Source: Tachypleus tridentatus
Taxonomy: Eukaryota; Arthropoda; Merostomata; Xiphosura; Limulidae
Direction of reading: 5' to 3'
Length of the DNA stretch: 64,000 nt
Assembly (NCBI RefSeq): GCF_004210375.1
Contig: NC_134835.1
Coordinates: 71,144,447-71,208,446 of the forward strand
The stretch's first letter is position 1, and every line of letters starts with the position of its first letter. The translations under genes and the position numbers were made by a program. Of the stretch, positions 35,101 through 50,100 are shown one piece after another. Below the pieces are notes generated by a model that was given only the letters and a program-made list of their open reading frames with translations, made no database searches and was not told where the DNA came from.

Positions 35101-38100
35101 ACACAGAAGTTTGTGTAAACATCCAGATCTTACAGGGATGATACTGTAAACTGTTATCTGAATTATTATCGCTCGATAAACAGCTCTCCAGGATATGCAT
35201 TATGTTAGCTAATGTTCCACGCTGCAAAAAGATTTTTATTATTTCAATTACGTCTTTCTAATTGCATTTAACCAGCTATTAAAGCCTAAACAACTGCTAG
35301 AGCTAAGAAGTTATCTATATTAAAAACACTTACACGTGTAAATCTACAATAATTATATCACAAAATAATATTGAATTGTAACAATCTTACATACCTAAAC
35401 TTTCGTCTCCAGCTAAATAGGCATGGCCAAGCGCGTAAGGCGTGCGACTCATAATCCGAGGGTCGCGGGTTCGCGCCCGCGTCGCGCTAAATATGCTCGC
35501 CCTCCCAGCCGTGGGGGCGTATAATGTGACGGTCAATCCCACTATTCGTTGGTAAAAGAATAGCCAAAGAGTTGGCGGTGGGTGGTGATGACTAGCTGCC
35601 TTCCCTCTAGTCTTACACTGCTAAATTAGGGACGGCTAGCACAGATAGCCCTCGAGTAGCTTTGTGCGAAATTCCAAAACAAACAAACAATCAAACTAAA
35701 TAAGGTTTTAATTTTTCTACTTTTTGATTTTTAAAATGAAAAAAATATACTATTTTCAGATAAAATAATAATTTTAATTAAATAAAGTGCCCTAAACAAT
35801 GAAGTCCAAAGAAAGAGTCATAACTTTGGAACAGTGTATTATAACTGTCTAAGATAGTGTTTATTACTTGTGTTCTCGGAAGTTTTCTCGACTGTTGGTG
35901 GTCTTCAGTAATGTATTTTTAATATAAAATTAATATAAAACATTTCAAAATTAGCGTAATAAATTCCAATACGACATTAAGATTATATATCTTACACAAT
36001 AATATAATCAATGAAAACATTCATAGAAGTTTGTGAAATTACCTTTTAATTTTGTTGTGCGTTTTTCCTCCCGAAAATCAGTTTATTTAGTGAGAAAAAC
36101 AAACTAATCTGTTTATCTGTTTTACCTAAAAATTTATGAAAGTTTTAGTGTCAGAACGTAAATACGTACACGATGATCTGTACTAACTCAGAAATAATTC
36201 TTTGTTGTCTGATTTTTGAAATATTTTCTTTTTTTTTCTGACAAATATATTTGTCTTTATAAACTCTATCAGTTTATTTGTTTTACCATATAAAATTGTA
36301 AAGCAATTTAAATATTAGAAATTGTATGAAGTTGTAAAAATTAAGAAAGAGATACTCTGTCATTACCATTCTTTTCTGTTTATCTCATTGTGATTGAATA
36401 TTAACATGCGCAGTAAAATTGATAACAATTACTACAGTTAAACTAAGTGTTACATTATTGTTTATTTATATCCAAAATAACTGAAAATGTATATATTATC
36501 GGCCCGGTAAGTAGTTAGGGCGTTGGATTCGTAATCTGAGAGTAGCGGGTTCGAATTCCCGTCACACCAAACATGCTTGCTCTTTCAGCCGTGGGGACGT
36601 TATAACGTTATGGTTAATCCCACTATTCGTTGGTAAAAGAGTAGCCTAAGATTTGGTAGTGGGGTGGTGATGACTAGTTGCCTTCCCTCTAGTCTTACAC
36701 TGCTAAATTAGGGACGGCTAGCGCAGAAAGCCCTAGTGTAGTTTTGCGCGAAATTCAAAAACAAACAAACAAACGTATATATTAGTGTAATTTTAACTAA
36801 AAGCTATATATTTATCCTTTCCACCAATTTTCTAAATCTTCCAAGGGAATGTCTTCTGTATCTAAAAAGAGTAAAAATTCACTTTTCAATTTCAAATAAA
36901 ACTTGACCTTTAGCTTTTGGAGACAACATTAGTAAATTAACAAAAGCAGCTCCGTGGTCATGACCAAGAACTGTAACGTTGTTATTATTGCCTCCAAATT
37001 CCCCAATGTTTTCTTTAATCCAGTGCAGGGCTTCTATTTGGTCCATGAGTCCGTAATTTCCACGGTGAGTTCCTTGTAATGTTGGGAGAAATCCTGGAAT
37101 AATAAAAAAATAACAAATATTGATCAATTTCGAATAAAAGAAAATTTACGGGATAATAAACACATCAGTATGTGTAAATTTCCACAATAATATCGGAAGA
37201 GGTCGTGTAACTAAAACAAACAAGTTCTAATTTATGAAAGCTTCAAATGGCAAAATAATATCTTGTATGGCGGAGACGTTTTTTTGAAGCAACATTAAAA
37301 GGTAGACGTTATTTAGTTTTTGTAATTATGGTGAGAATTTTTCTTTTTCAAAAGTTTTTAACTGATTACACATATAACAGTACATTTTATTAACAATAAT
37401 TATACATTATTTTGTTTAACGGTACCTCTTATTGACAATAATTACACGTTATTTTGTTTAACAATTCGTCTTATTAACAATAATTATACATTATTTTGTT
37501 TAACGGTACATCTTATTAACAATAATTATACGTTATTGTATTTAACAATACGTCTTTGTCTTATTAACAATAATTACACGTTATTTTATTTAACAATACG
37601 TCTTTGTCTTATTAACAATAATTACACGTTATTTTATTTAACAATATGTGTTATTAACAACAATTATACGTTATTTTGTTTTTGTAATGCTGGTGTGAAG
37701 TTTTCTTTTCAAAACATTTTTAATTGATTATATATAATCATCTTACACTAGGATATAGAAAGTTTAATAACTTAGGCAGCGCAACGTAATAATATAAATA
37801 ATACGAGACATTTATTTGTTACTTGTTATCTTTTCACAAAATAATTGGAAGTTTGCTAAACACAGTATTTATATCTCACTGTCCTTTCAGATGGCTTGTA
37901 GCCGCGATATTCTACCAGACTTCAAGTAGCTGCTAATACCTCTGTAATAAGGACTCCAGCTTAGATCGTTTCATAGAATTTTACAGTATTTTATAACTAT
38001 AATTCAGTCAGGAATTCAGACATTAAGATGAAAGATGAAACAGTACTTTTAACATTACCAATGTTTTTGGTTGTTTTTCACATTAACAGCGGAAATATTA

Positions 38101-41100
38101 TTGCCCTTAATATCCGCTAGGATGCGAAGAACAGATATTGAAATTACTGCGCAAACATTAAACAAATGACTAATTTAGAAATTTTTTTGGTGCAATTTCC
38201 AATTTTATATATGGCTAGTTTCAATTATTTAAGTTGCACTTTACTTATTTCCTAAAAAAAATTATGGTTATGAGCTGTAAATTGTAGCAACCAACCTTTA
38301 TGGCCTTTTGAGTGTACACATGTGATGTAATCAATTATAAGACATCAAACAAAACATACAGAAAATAGCTTAGTAAAGACAAGAAAATATTTGAAAATAT
38401 TAATGATCATTTTTACACGTTTACAGTTGAAGAAAATAGCTTCAATATAGGGGAAAACATACTTACAAATATTAATGACCATTTCGACACACTTAAACTT
38501 ACAGAAAATACCCTTAATATATACGAGGCCCGGCATGACCAAGTGAATTAAGGCTTTCGACTCGTAAGCTGATGCTCGCGGGTTCGAATCACCGTCGCAC
38601 CAAACATGCTCGCCTTTTAAGCCGTGGGGGCGTTATAATGTGACGGTCAATCTCACTATTTATTAGTAAACGAGCAGCCTAAGAGTTGGCGGTGGGTGGT
38701 GATGACTAACTGCCTTGCCTCTAGTCTTACACTGCTAAATTAGGGACGGCTAGCGCAGATAGCCCTTGTGTAGCTTTGCGCGAAATTCCAAAAACAAACA
38801 ATAAAGACGAAAACATATTTGAAAAGATTAATAACTTTTATGTACCTAAACTTCCAACAAATATTTGTTAGTTTCATCAATTAAACATCCAATGAAAAGT
38901 TTTATGTTTTTGATCATACACAAAGACATCTTTATCTTTTATGTCTAATCTATAAAATGTGAAATAACCTTTATTTTCCTACCCAGGGTGCTATAGTAAG
39001 ATATTTTTTTCTTTTACTGCCTAGTGTCTAAATATTAATTTTTCATAAAGCTATTTCTATGCTAAAATACTGAAATTTAATAAGAAAATATCACAAATAA
39101 AGGTGTGTTGGCTGATCTTTAGTGAAGTTCTCGGAAAAAAGTGTTTGTACACATGGCTGAAGATTACTTAGGAAGTAAACGAGAAACAAGGGTAAACTAT
39201 CCTCATGTTTCAATCAATAAACTTGCAGTATAGCCTTGCAGGCTAGATAACCAGGAATGTATCTTAGCTAATCTTAACTTCTCTTTATAAATTAAATGCA
39301 TTGCACAGGAAGCTAGTTTTTCTTGAAATGTTTAGTAAGTAACGTTTTATTTATCCCTCTGTAATTTCTCACTTTCTATAAGACGTAGTTTCTTTAGGGC
39401 ATTGTTTTATTTTTGATACAGTTTTTGTAATGTTTCTTGCTAGGAAGTGACAAAGTAGGCGAAAAGCGTGCGCGAAGGTTGTACTTAGCCAGAGAATACA
39501 ATTAACCATTGGTTAGGTAACGTGTCCACTGGCAGATCAACGAGTGCCTTGAGTGCTTACAATCTTAAAGTTTGAGGTCACATCCCTGCACTAGAAGCAA
39601 CACAGTTAGCCCATTGTAGAGCTTTACGCATAAGTTAGACCCTGAGCATAAAGGTGTGACAGCAAATCACGTAATGCCAAACAACTGGAAATAAATTTGA
39701 ACCAGAAACATAAAGATATCAAATGATTTTCAATAGGAAGGTATTCTTGCCATTTGTGTTTTAGATACATATTTATCAGAATATTTGCTTGGAAGCAGCT
39801 GCTTGTGAATGAACACAGAATTTAAGAAAAATGTAATGTACTTGTAAATCATTTCTAAACTATGTTCTGTATGAATGCACTTTAGTTTGGTTAGATCATG
39901 GGATGAATGGCGGGGAATCATATTATCTTACAAAACGTACATCCACTGTACGTTAAGACATCGTTTTCCAGTGTTATACACATAGTTTTTTTCTCTTCTA
40001 TAATTAAACGTTTTATTTACTACAGATTAAATTAATATCATTTCTCACGGGCTAAGTGAAAACTGTTTTTTGGTTGAATCACGTTGATGACATCAGTACG
40101 TCTTATTAAGTAGTATAAACTTTCTACTGATACGTCTATGACAGAGCTACGTTTTATTTAGAAGTGAATAGGTTGTCTACAGTTATGTCGATCACAATGG
40201 TATACCTTATTAAGAAGTGAATAGGTTGTCTACAGTTATCACAATGGTATACCCTATTTAGAAGTGAATAGGTTGTCTACAGTTATGTCGATCACAATGG
40301 TATACCCTATTAAGAAGTGAATAGGTTGTCTACAGTTATGTCGATCACAATGGTATACCATATTTAGAAGTGAATAGGTTGTCTACAGTTATGTCGATCA
40401 CAATGGTATACCCTATTAAGAAGTGAATAGGTTGTCTACAGTTATGTCGATCACAATGGTATACCCTATTAAGAAGTGTATCAACTGTCTACAATTACAT
40501 CGATCTCATAGGCACATTTTATTAAGAAATTTATCTGTTGTCTACACTTTACTTGACCACATCAATGCACTATTTAAATTTATTTTCTATAACAGTAATA
40601 TGTATAAACACTTAAGATAGCTGTTACTTTGCAAGTATTGAAACACTATTTAGTAATAACAGGTCCTTTAATATCAGGTGTAGCAATATTCCCTTTATTT
40701 CACTAGTCTTTGTGACTAGTAAAATGAGTAAAACAATTATCCGTAAAGAAGCTGTTCCGTTATAATTCTGGAAAATAAGGTAAATAATAAAGAAAAAAAT
40801 ATTAAAATACATTTCAACGCCATCGTTCTTATGTTGTGTTCACTTGCTGCTTTTCTTAAACATAATTATTAGTGTCAACATAATTATTAATGTGAACTCC
40901 GAGTGTCACAGAAAAATGTCTGAGGATTTACAATGCAAGAAACCGAGTTTTGATATTAGAGCTCATTGTGTACCTTTGTGCTTAACTTCAAATAACAACT
41001 ATAAATAATAACTACTAGTGTAGAATATATTTATATACCGTGCCTTTATAAAGTCAATATGTAATTATGCGATAAAACTTTGAAGGTAAAACTCTAAGTG

Positions 41101-44100
41101 GAAATGTGTAGCAAAAATCAAAATGTAGTTCCTTAGATAGTGATCATAATTTTGAGCAATGTTGCGTGTATATATTAATATAATAATTACCTTGGTGGCA
41201 CAACGAAAAACATGTTTCTCTTTCTTCTCGTATCAGATTTTAAATATTTCTTATATAATCATATTATTGACGTAATGATGACAAGTTGGACGTCTTAATC
41301 TTTTCTCATTTACTTGTATAAGCTTATCTTATGTTTACATACACCTAATGTTGAAATTAATAATAAATATTTCTACTTTCATTTTTTGCTCGCTAACATT
41401 TACTACCTACCTACATCTGATAGGCTTTCACTTACGAGTAAAAATACTTTCAAGTACTTATTTATATAGAATTTAAAAAGATCAAAATAATCTATTTTAT
41501 TGTTTCTTTAGGATTAATCACAAAGCTGCACAATAGGTTGTCTTTGCTCGGTCTACCACGGGTATCTAAACCCGGTTTCTAGGGTAGACATACCACTGGG
41601 GGGGCGATTGATTCTAAGGCAAACTGTAGTCGTTGTGGACACACCAACATAAAATACCTGCGATCTATTGCGGGTACAAAGGCTCTTCCTACGATTCGCA
41701 GAGCCTTTAACGTATCAGTCAAGTACTCCATTGCTTCTCTAATTACTCCAAAGTGTATCCACACACAAAAAAAAATGACTGTTAGGACACTCGCCCGAGG
41801 TGTCATGTACCCTACTAGTTTGTGAGTGAGGAAGGTATGAGCACACTGTTTGAAAAAATGATGTCACAGAGAATCTCAGGGTGGAAGAAGGCGGACAAAA
41901 TTAGATACGAAATTTGAGTTCTGCAATCATTCTAATATATTCAAAGACCTTTATCTGAATGACGTTTCTGGCGCATTTTTGCCCTCCCCTTTTGTAAGTT
42001 TGAAATAATGAGAGGGGTTCCCGCACATCAAATTCAATAATTCATACGTGAATTAGTATAAAATAACGTGTATTTTATGATATTATATTTCAGGCAGATT
42101 TTGTTTTGTTTATTTACCTTGAAATTATGTTTAGATTCTCTGTAAATTTATAAAACAAGTTGTACACCACAGAATGGCAGCATAGAAACCGTTCTGAGGT
42201 CAGTTATGTTAATGCCTTGACATCTTATGAGACACTTCAAAGCAATTTCGAAACTTAAATGCGTAGATAACTCGTCTGTGTAGTTTATCACGCTTGCCAG
42301 GTGGATGGTATATCTGATATATACAATTACAGAGAATACTTTATCCAAGGGAAAATTGTTTGTACAGACTTGTGGATGATGCGCTGTTATAGATTTGTAA
42401 AATCTGTCTCATAACCAATATACAGTTTGTACAATATGCTAAACTCCCATGCATTAACGGATTAGCTTGAAAGTTATAGGAATGCTTTACTTAAAGCACA
42501 CTAGTCAGCTCCGTAATGTATCTGTATTTATATAATGAAATAATCGTGGTGTGAAAAGCTTCTCAACACATTCTGTTGTCAAAATATTATAGATACATCC
42601 CATATGAATCAACGAAACAACATGAAAACTAGCCGATTATCTCGTTGTAGAACAGAAAATTAACAGGTTATTATACTGGAAACTGTAACAATATTCCCTG
42701 AAATGTAAGGATAATTCGTCAATCAAAATATCAAGCACTGAAAGATAAGTATTTCTAATACACAGAGATATCATGATAGTTCTCTAATGAGTCTGTACAA
42801 TAAATTCACGGACTTATAATGCCAAATTAGATTCCCCATAGAGGATAGAATGCAGACAGTCTATTGTGTAACTTCACTCTGACACAGACAGACAACCATT
42901 TGAACATCATTATAGAATTTGGGTTAGAAGACGAAACCTATAAAGTACTGAATGAAAGACATTCACGATAATCTGAAATAACGATTTATGAACATCGATT
43001 CTGTTTACTTAAAACAGTGTTAAGCTTCTGAAATTATGTAAAAATGACAGATAAGCCTAGATAATAAGAAGCAGTAAAATTAGACAGTAATCACATATAA
43101 AGATTTTATCCATAAATGTGTGCTTACAAATTTATAAATGAAGAAAATATTTTACGCTAATGGTAAGAACCAAATGGATTCTTATATAAAGCCAATAGCG
43201 AGGGTATAACAACATATAGTATATGAGTGATAAACATTAGAAATCAGAAACATTTCCTACATTGACTTTGTGAGAATATAAAGAGGCTATAAAAGTAAAG
43301 TTTCGGACGCTTGTTATAAAAATAACGTATGAAGTTTTTATAATACATGAGAAACCATAATGTATCACAGTTTTACTTGTACCATATTGAACACAGAATC
43401 AATAAGGTAAGAAAGTGTAAGAAATTTCTTAGAATATAGACAGAGTCAATAAGATATGAAAATTTCAAGAGTATCTTAGAATACAAACAGAGTCAATAAA
43501 ATAAAGTTTCAGAAGTATCTTAGGATACAGAGAAAGTCAATAAGGTAAGAAAGCTTCAGAAGTTGCTTAAAATACAGACAGAGGCAATGAGGTAAGAACG
43601 TTTCAGGAGTTGCTTGGAATATATTGAAAATCAATAATGTTGGTTGTCAGAATTTTTAAGGAATATAAACAGAATAAATAAGGTAGGAAAGTTTAATAAG
43701 TCTTTTAGAATAGAATACAAACATAAAATCATTTTGGACAGTTTCACGTCTCTAGTTACAAAGATAACAAGGCATATCCTAGCAAATAAAAAATGTTTCA
43801 AACTTTGGTTGTTGTTAAACGCTTGAAAAAATGTTCTAAAGTCAGACGTTCATAACAAAATGAATTAAAAATAATATATTTTTAACAAAATTAATCATGT
43901 TAGCCCATTTCTTTTTTTACTACCTAAATATGTTTACTTCCCATTTTCATCCAATGTTTTTTGGTTATCCAAACACTTTATTTTAAAGTTACACTTCTGT
44001 TTGTCTCCCTGTTAACTATATGCCATACACGTGCTTGTTTTTAGTTATTTATTGTATAGATGTGGCCCATTTGTAATTTAGCCTCATTTTGTAAGAGATG

Positions 44101-47100
44101 TCTCTTTCTGCTCGGTATCTGTTACTCAGTTGCTCTTATCATGTCAGAGTGACTAAGTGCACTTCTTATTTGCACACACACATGCACACAAAAATGTTAA
44201 TTTATTTTATATTCAAACTTCTATTTTGTGAATAGTATCAGCCCTACCCATGCCATTTTCAAGCTTTCCTAGAAAAAATTATAGTGATGGTCAACATTCC
44301 TTCTGTAGCATCAGGAACCACGAAGAACGACATGATGCATTTTACTAAAGTATAAGACTCGTGAGCTCGAGTAATAAAAAGACCTTATTGAGCACCACTA
44401 CTAAAATTTATATCAAAGAATAAATGCTCTGGGTTATATTTGATTTATTGATTTCATTAATTTTTAGGAAAAGCGATCAAGAGAAAAATATAATATATGA
44501 TATATTGGCTTAAGGAATTTGTAATATAAAGTTTTTGTTTTTATTTTGTTCAGTGTGATGGATATACAATAAGATGTGATGTAAGACAGGAACTCCGGAA
44601 GCATCTGTGATGAATTTAATCCAATTTATGTCAGAGTAATGTTTGCAAGGAAAAAATAAAATATAAATTTCATGAACAAAAAATATGAAAGCTAGATTTT
44701 ATGTAGGGTCTATTTCTCATTCGAAATAAAAAACAAAGAGAGACATGAATAACTGATCTAACTATTTTTATGCGCCTTATATTTAAAAATGCCAGAATTT
44801 GGATTTTTTTAAATTTTACAACTACAAATCTTTTGGATGTTTTACGATTAAAAATTATTTTAGTTGATAACTTTCATAGTTTTCAAAACTAATACAAATT
44901 ACTGTGATTCAATACCTTTTTTCGTCCTTCAGAGTTATGTTTATATTGAAGATTGTTTTTTTTTTACCTGAGAATTTCAAGAGGAGAATGTGTTTAGAGA
45001 TTTCTATAGAAAACTCTTTCTATGACTGGAGCTTGAGTAGTGGTAGTAGACATGCATGCTAGGCAAGTTATTGATCCTGAACTAGAATACCTTCTGACAG
45101 GAATGGAATATTTTTATGTGTTTCTTTTCATTTTACTACATATGAAAGTGCAATATTTGTAAAAACTAAAATTTAGTCTACTAGACATCGGAATTGGCTG
45201 GGAATGAAAAAAAAATGCTCTCAGTCAAGTAAGTGACCAAACCAACTCCACAAAAACCCAGCTCTCATCTGGAGGCAGTAAATGACATGTGGTGGACTTC
45301 CTTATTCAGAAAAAAAAACACGAAGAACTTTATCGAAATGATATTTGCCTTGATTCAAACTAAACCTTGTGAAAAACTGCCATATAGGCTATTTTTCTCT
45401 TGGAAGAAGAGAACGTCGTCCGTAACTAGTTCTCACTGTCACATGGTACAAATCTAAAAATCTATAAGCGTGGTTGTCAGATCTGGAAAATAGATGATAG
45501 ATTTAGAGAAAACGTTATCCTTGCTATTATTTTGGAAATGCACAACCGAGTGAAACAAAATTAACTTTCAAGTGACAGATAACGGCGCGTGTTACATTTA
45601 TATGCGAAAATCAATACAATAGAGCAAGTAAACTGTGGACGTCGATCCATAACGTGCTCATTTTCCGTTTAAACATGAATATCTGTTGTTGCACAGTAAG
45701 TATCGTCACATCAACTATTCTAAGTATCTATTGTTGCACAGTAAGCATTGTCATACCAATTGTTACATTAACTAAATAAAGAGAGACGTGAAAGAGAAGA
45801 ATAATATATTAAAAAACAAACCATATTTTAGTAAAATGAAAAAAGGAACGGAAAACAATTTAATTTATGGTAATAATTTTTTTACACAACATTTATGTAA
45901 CGGTTTCATTACTGTCCTAAAATTAAGAATTCAGTTTCATCAAATATTATAAACTGCCTGTTTTAACTCCAGTATTCCAATACTACTTAACCACGGAATA
46001 GTTGGCATTAGACATTAATATCAACATAGTTGGGCGATATCATACACAAGCTTTGATATGTGGTGTAAGATCACGTTCATTGAAAGTTTTGTGTGTGTGT
46101 GTATTCAAACAATGGCTTACGATCATTACGCTGAAAACTTTATAACAATATTATATATACTCTGATGAAGATGATTAAATTTCATTATTCAGATGTTAAT
46201 ACAAATAATAATAAACGAGACACCAGTGTAGTGTGCTATTTTGCATATACGAAGCGTAAATCAGAAAGTACGAAGACGTAAATTAGGCACAAAAGAGGAA
46301 TACGTTGCTAAAACTAGGATAAATGATTATCAGTCGACTACCCTTAAGAAATAGAAGCAAAGTTTTAAAGATCAAATATTCGGAAATAACCTTTTTCCAC
46401 ATTTGAATAACTAGATTAAGTTTGCGAACAAATTATGAAAATGTCAAGATTAATATAATTATTTCTTTTTTAGTTTGTTTGTTTGTTTTTGAATTTCGCA
46501 CAAAGCTACTCGAGGGTTATCTGTGCTAGCCGTCCCTAATTTGGAAGTTTAAGACTAGAGGGAAGGCAGCTAGTCATCACCACCCACCGCCAACTCTTGG
46601 GCTACTCTTTTACCAACGAATAGTGGGATTGACCGTAACATTATAACGCACCCACGGCTGATAGGGTGAGCATGTTTGGCGCGACCGGGATGCGAACCTG
46701 CGACCCTCAGATTACGAGACGCACGCCTTAACACGCTTGGCCATGCCGGACACGTTTTTTTTTTTAGAATAATAAAATAAAAATGAAGTAGTTGTACCCC
46801 TTTAGAGGTATGTTGCTATATTGGCTGTTAAAAACTAGTTCCCCAGCTGTATTTCTGTTTGTAATTAAGCACAAAACTACACAATGGGTTATCTGTGCTC
46901 TGCCTACCACCACGAGTATCGAACTATAGATTTTAGCGTTTCGAGTACGCAGACATAACTGCAAGGAGGGGGTTCTAGCTGTAGTGCTTTGGCATTTAAA
47001 GTGCTAAAATCAGGGGGTTCGATTCTCCATGGTGGACAGAACGAAGATATGCCATTTTGTAGCATTACGCTAAAGCAAACGCTTAAAACACTTATAAAAT

Positions 47101-50100
47101 GAGTCAAGTTTACCCATAAAACAAATCTCTACAAGATATTACGTTTAGGAACGAGATATGTTTAATAATTAAAGGCATTAGTTGAGTAAATCATAAATTA
47201 AAGTTTTCACGTATGATATATTTAAATGATTGAGAAGCCTTACCCTGTTCTAACTATATATACAAGAAATGATATACACCGTATTAGCACCAAAACATTG
47301 GTAATAAATATAGAAACATCAAGGGGTTTTAGTCAAGAAATAATTAATAACGTTTTTTCTTTATTCGTGTAAAAGAAAATTAATAACCATTAAATAACTC
47401 AGGTAAATATAGTTGACATATTTTCAATAATGCTAAGGAAACAGCTAAAAAACAGGAAAATAAGGTTCTCAAACGATATGGTTAAAACTTAATCGAATCG
47501 TACTTCATACACAAAGTGTAACTTATAGACATAAATATTACAGTACGCTTTTACACAGAATATAGTTTAATAATATATAAAGCATATCGCATTTATAAAA
47601 GATTTTAACTCGTAAACAATGACAGTATAGTAAAATTTCTCAAAGGACTTGTCTAAGTAACTTAGAAAAACTTTTGCACATAAATTGAGTTCGTATATCT
47701 TGACAACATAATAATATTTTACACATTATATATTCAAATAGGAATAATAAACATGTGTCATTCATAAGATGTAATTTTATCAAATATTGATGTATCAAAC
47801 GAATATAGTTTACACGAGTAAAACAATTTAATAACATACAGAAAAGTGGGTAGTCAAATAAAATTATGTTAGATCTTATTAACATAATTAATTCACATAA
47901 AATGTTAGTTTAGTTCGAATTAAGCACAAAGGTATACAATGAGTTATCTGTGCTCTGCCCACCACGGGTTTCGAAACCTGGTTTCTAGTGGTGTGCGTGC
48001 GCAGATATACAATTGTGCCACTGGAGGATGTTATCTTTGTATTTTGACATCATAAAATAAAAATATATTTGTTTTAGTGGATTTATTTTTATTTAGAAAT
48101 TCGAAATATTGTAAGAAAAACATAGTTATTAAGTAAGTATCGAATACATTTTCATTATTCCTGATTTACTTACTCGTTTGTAGACTTAGTTGAGTCAATA
48201 ATAGTAACTGACATTGTGGTTCGAATGAGAACCAGAATGTCGAGTACGAAAGCTCTTACCAAGCGTTGCTTTTATTGGGCAGCAAAAACAATTAAAACAA
48301 GTAGATCGGAAAATACTTCAGAACATAGATCTTTGGAGCTAACAATAAATCTCTTTCAAATATGTTTGATATTCCAACTAACTGGGCTACCATTTTACCT
48401 AAGAATAGTGAGATTGACCGTCATTTATAACGCCCACACGGCTGAAAGGGAAATCATGTTTATTGGGACGAGGATTCGAACTCGCGACCCTTAGATTGCG
48501 AGTTTAGCACTCTAACCACCTGGCCATGCTGAGGCCAAAATAGTAAATGTAGTCAACAAACTGCTTTGTTTAAATGTAATGAATAAACTATTACAGCGGA
48601 AGACTTTCGAAACGTCGTCCTTTACACTTGTGTCTCCACAACAGTCAGTTGCCGTCCATTCTACAAAGTTTCATCATGAATACTCTTCCTAAACAATGTA
48701 TCAAAGAAAACTATTTGCCTAAAAACTGCTTTGTTTGTAATTTTGTAATCATGACAGTCTACCCAAATGACTTTCTACAGAGACAAAACTAAATATTTGG
48801 TTACTCAAAACGTATATATTATAGAAAATTTTCAATTGTATTTTTAGATTCATATTGGTAGAGGCAACAAACTTCACATTATTAGCCGTGGCATAACGGC
48901 TCATAGAATGATAACGCGTTTTTGTTTTTCCAAGTATAACTTCATAGCTCTGTCATGTCTTGACCAATATGAAATACAATGACAGTTTTCCACTTAATAA
49001 AAAAATCAAGCATTTTAGAGTACAGTTTACATACGTTGTTATTTTTTACATTAAACTTCATGACATTTCAGTATTCTTACTTTCGTTGGTTCTTATGATG
49101 CTTTATTCTTTATTTTGTTCTAAATAAGTTTCAAATTATAATACTTTGAATTTAATTACAAGTTTAAAAATGATAATCTCACCGACTTAACAGATAAACA
49201 GATGTGTGGTTCTGAAAACATTTTTTTTTCTTTTTATTCTGTCTTACCTAAGATTCCTAGTCGAAAGTTTAAGGTTATAACAATAACTTCTGCATAACTA
49301 GCAAGTACACTGCCATCATAAATGTTCCCAGAACCCCATTCGTAGGACTCTCCATGGATAACCACGATCACAGGAAAACGAGACGTTTCTCTACCTAGAA
49401 AAAAAACAACATCTGAATAATTCAGTGAAGAAAGTATAAGATATAAAATTAATAGTTTCATTTTGAGTTTACTTACTGATTTAGTATAAATCATTAGAAG
49501 TTACAACATTTACAGTAAGTAAATTTGTTTTTGGAACACGTACGATGTTCCGATCACTGGTGTACTTGAAAATAATTGTACCAGTTATCAAAATGTCTCG
49601 ACTGTTCTAAAAACAAATTTTACTGTAAAAGCTGTAACTTATGATAAAGGATGTAATATTACTCAGTACAATACAAAATAACAGCACACTTACTAGATAA
49701 GTGACAGGAATGAACTTAGTAAACAATATTAAATCAGCAGGATAAACAATATTTAATCAAAGAGTGAAAAAATGTTCACTGAAAAAGTTACTACAATTAA
49801 TACTTTCGCTTTGAATTTACTTACTGTTTATAAGCATTACTTACTACAAATTACAACTTTACAGTTAGGAGAGATATTTTTAAAACAGTCAGAACGTTTC
49901 GATCGGCGGTGTGAAAATTTTCAAGTACAATTCAAATGCTAAACTTTGGCCAAGTGTCGACTATAGTAAGTAAACGAATGATGAGTAAACTTAAGGTTAA
50001 TAAGTAATAAAATAAGCAGAAAAACGAACAAGTAAGAGTAATGTTTAGGTAAAAGCAATAATAATACTTTGTAAACAGGCCTCCTAAACGTTAAAATCAA

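Noticed and set aside
35419-35490. Functional tRNA gene (good A and B boxes with GGTTCG)
   Set aside because: The sequence continues into the SINE-A core and CAAA tail and cannot form a proper acceptor stem; it is a SINE head.
36879-36907. Exon 3 continuing to the second GT at about 36888
   Set aside because: It would add residues not expected in the family and put exon 4 out of frame; the GTCAAG donor at 36907 joins in phase with exon 4.
37536-37727. Repetitive plus-strand open frame ([13 protein letters not shown]) as a repeat protein
   Set aside because: It arises because the minisatellite unit lengths (42 and 48) are multiples of three; no start context, splice site or matching codon use.
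40151-40487. CRISPR-like array of regular repeats
   Set aside because: Units are contiguous with no unique spacers and lie in an animal intron; it is a minisatellite.
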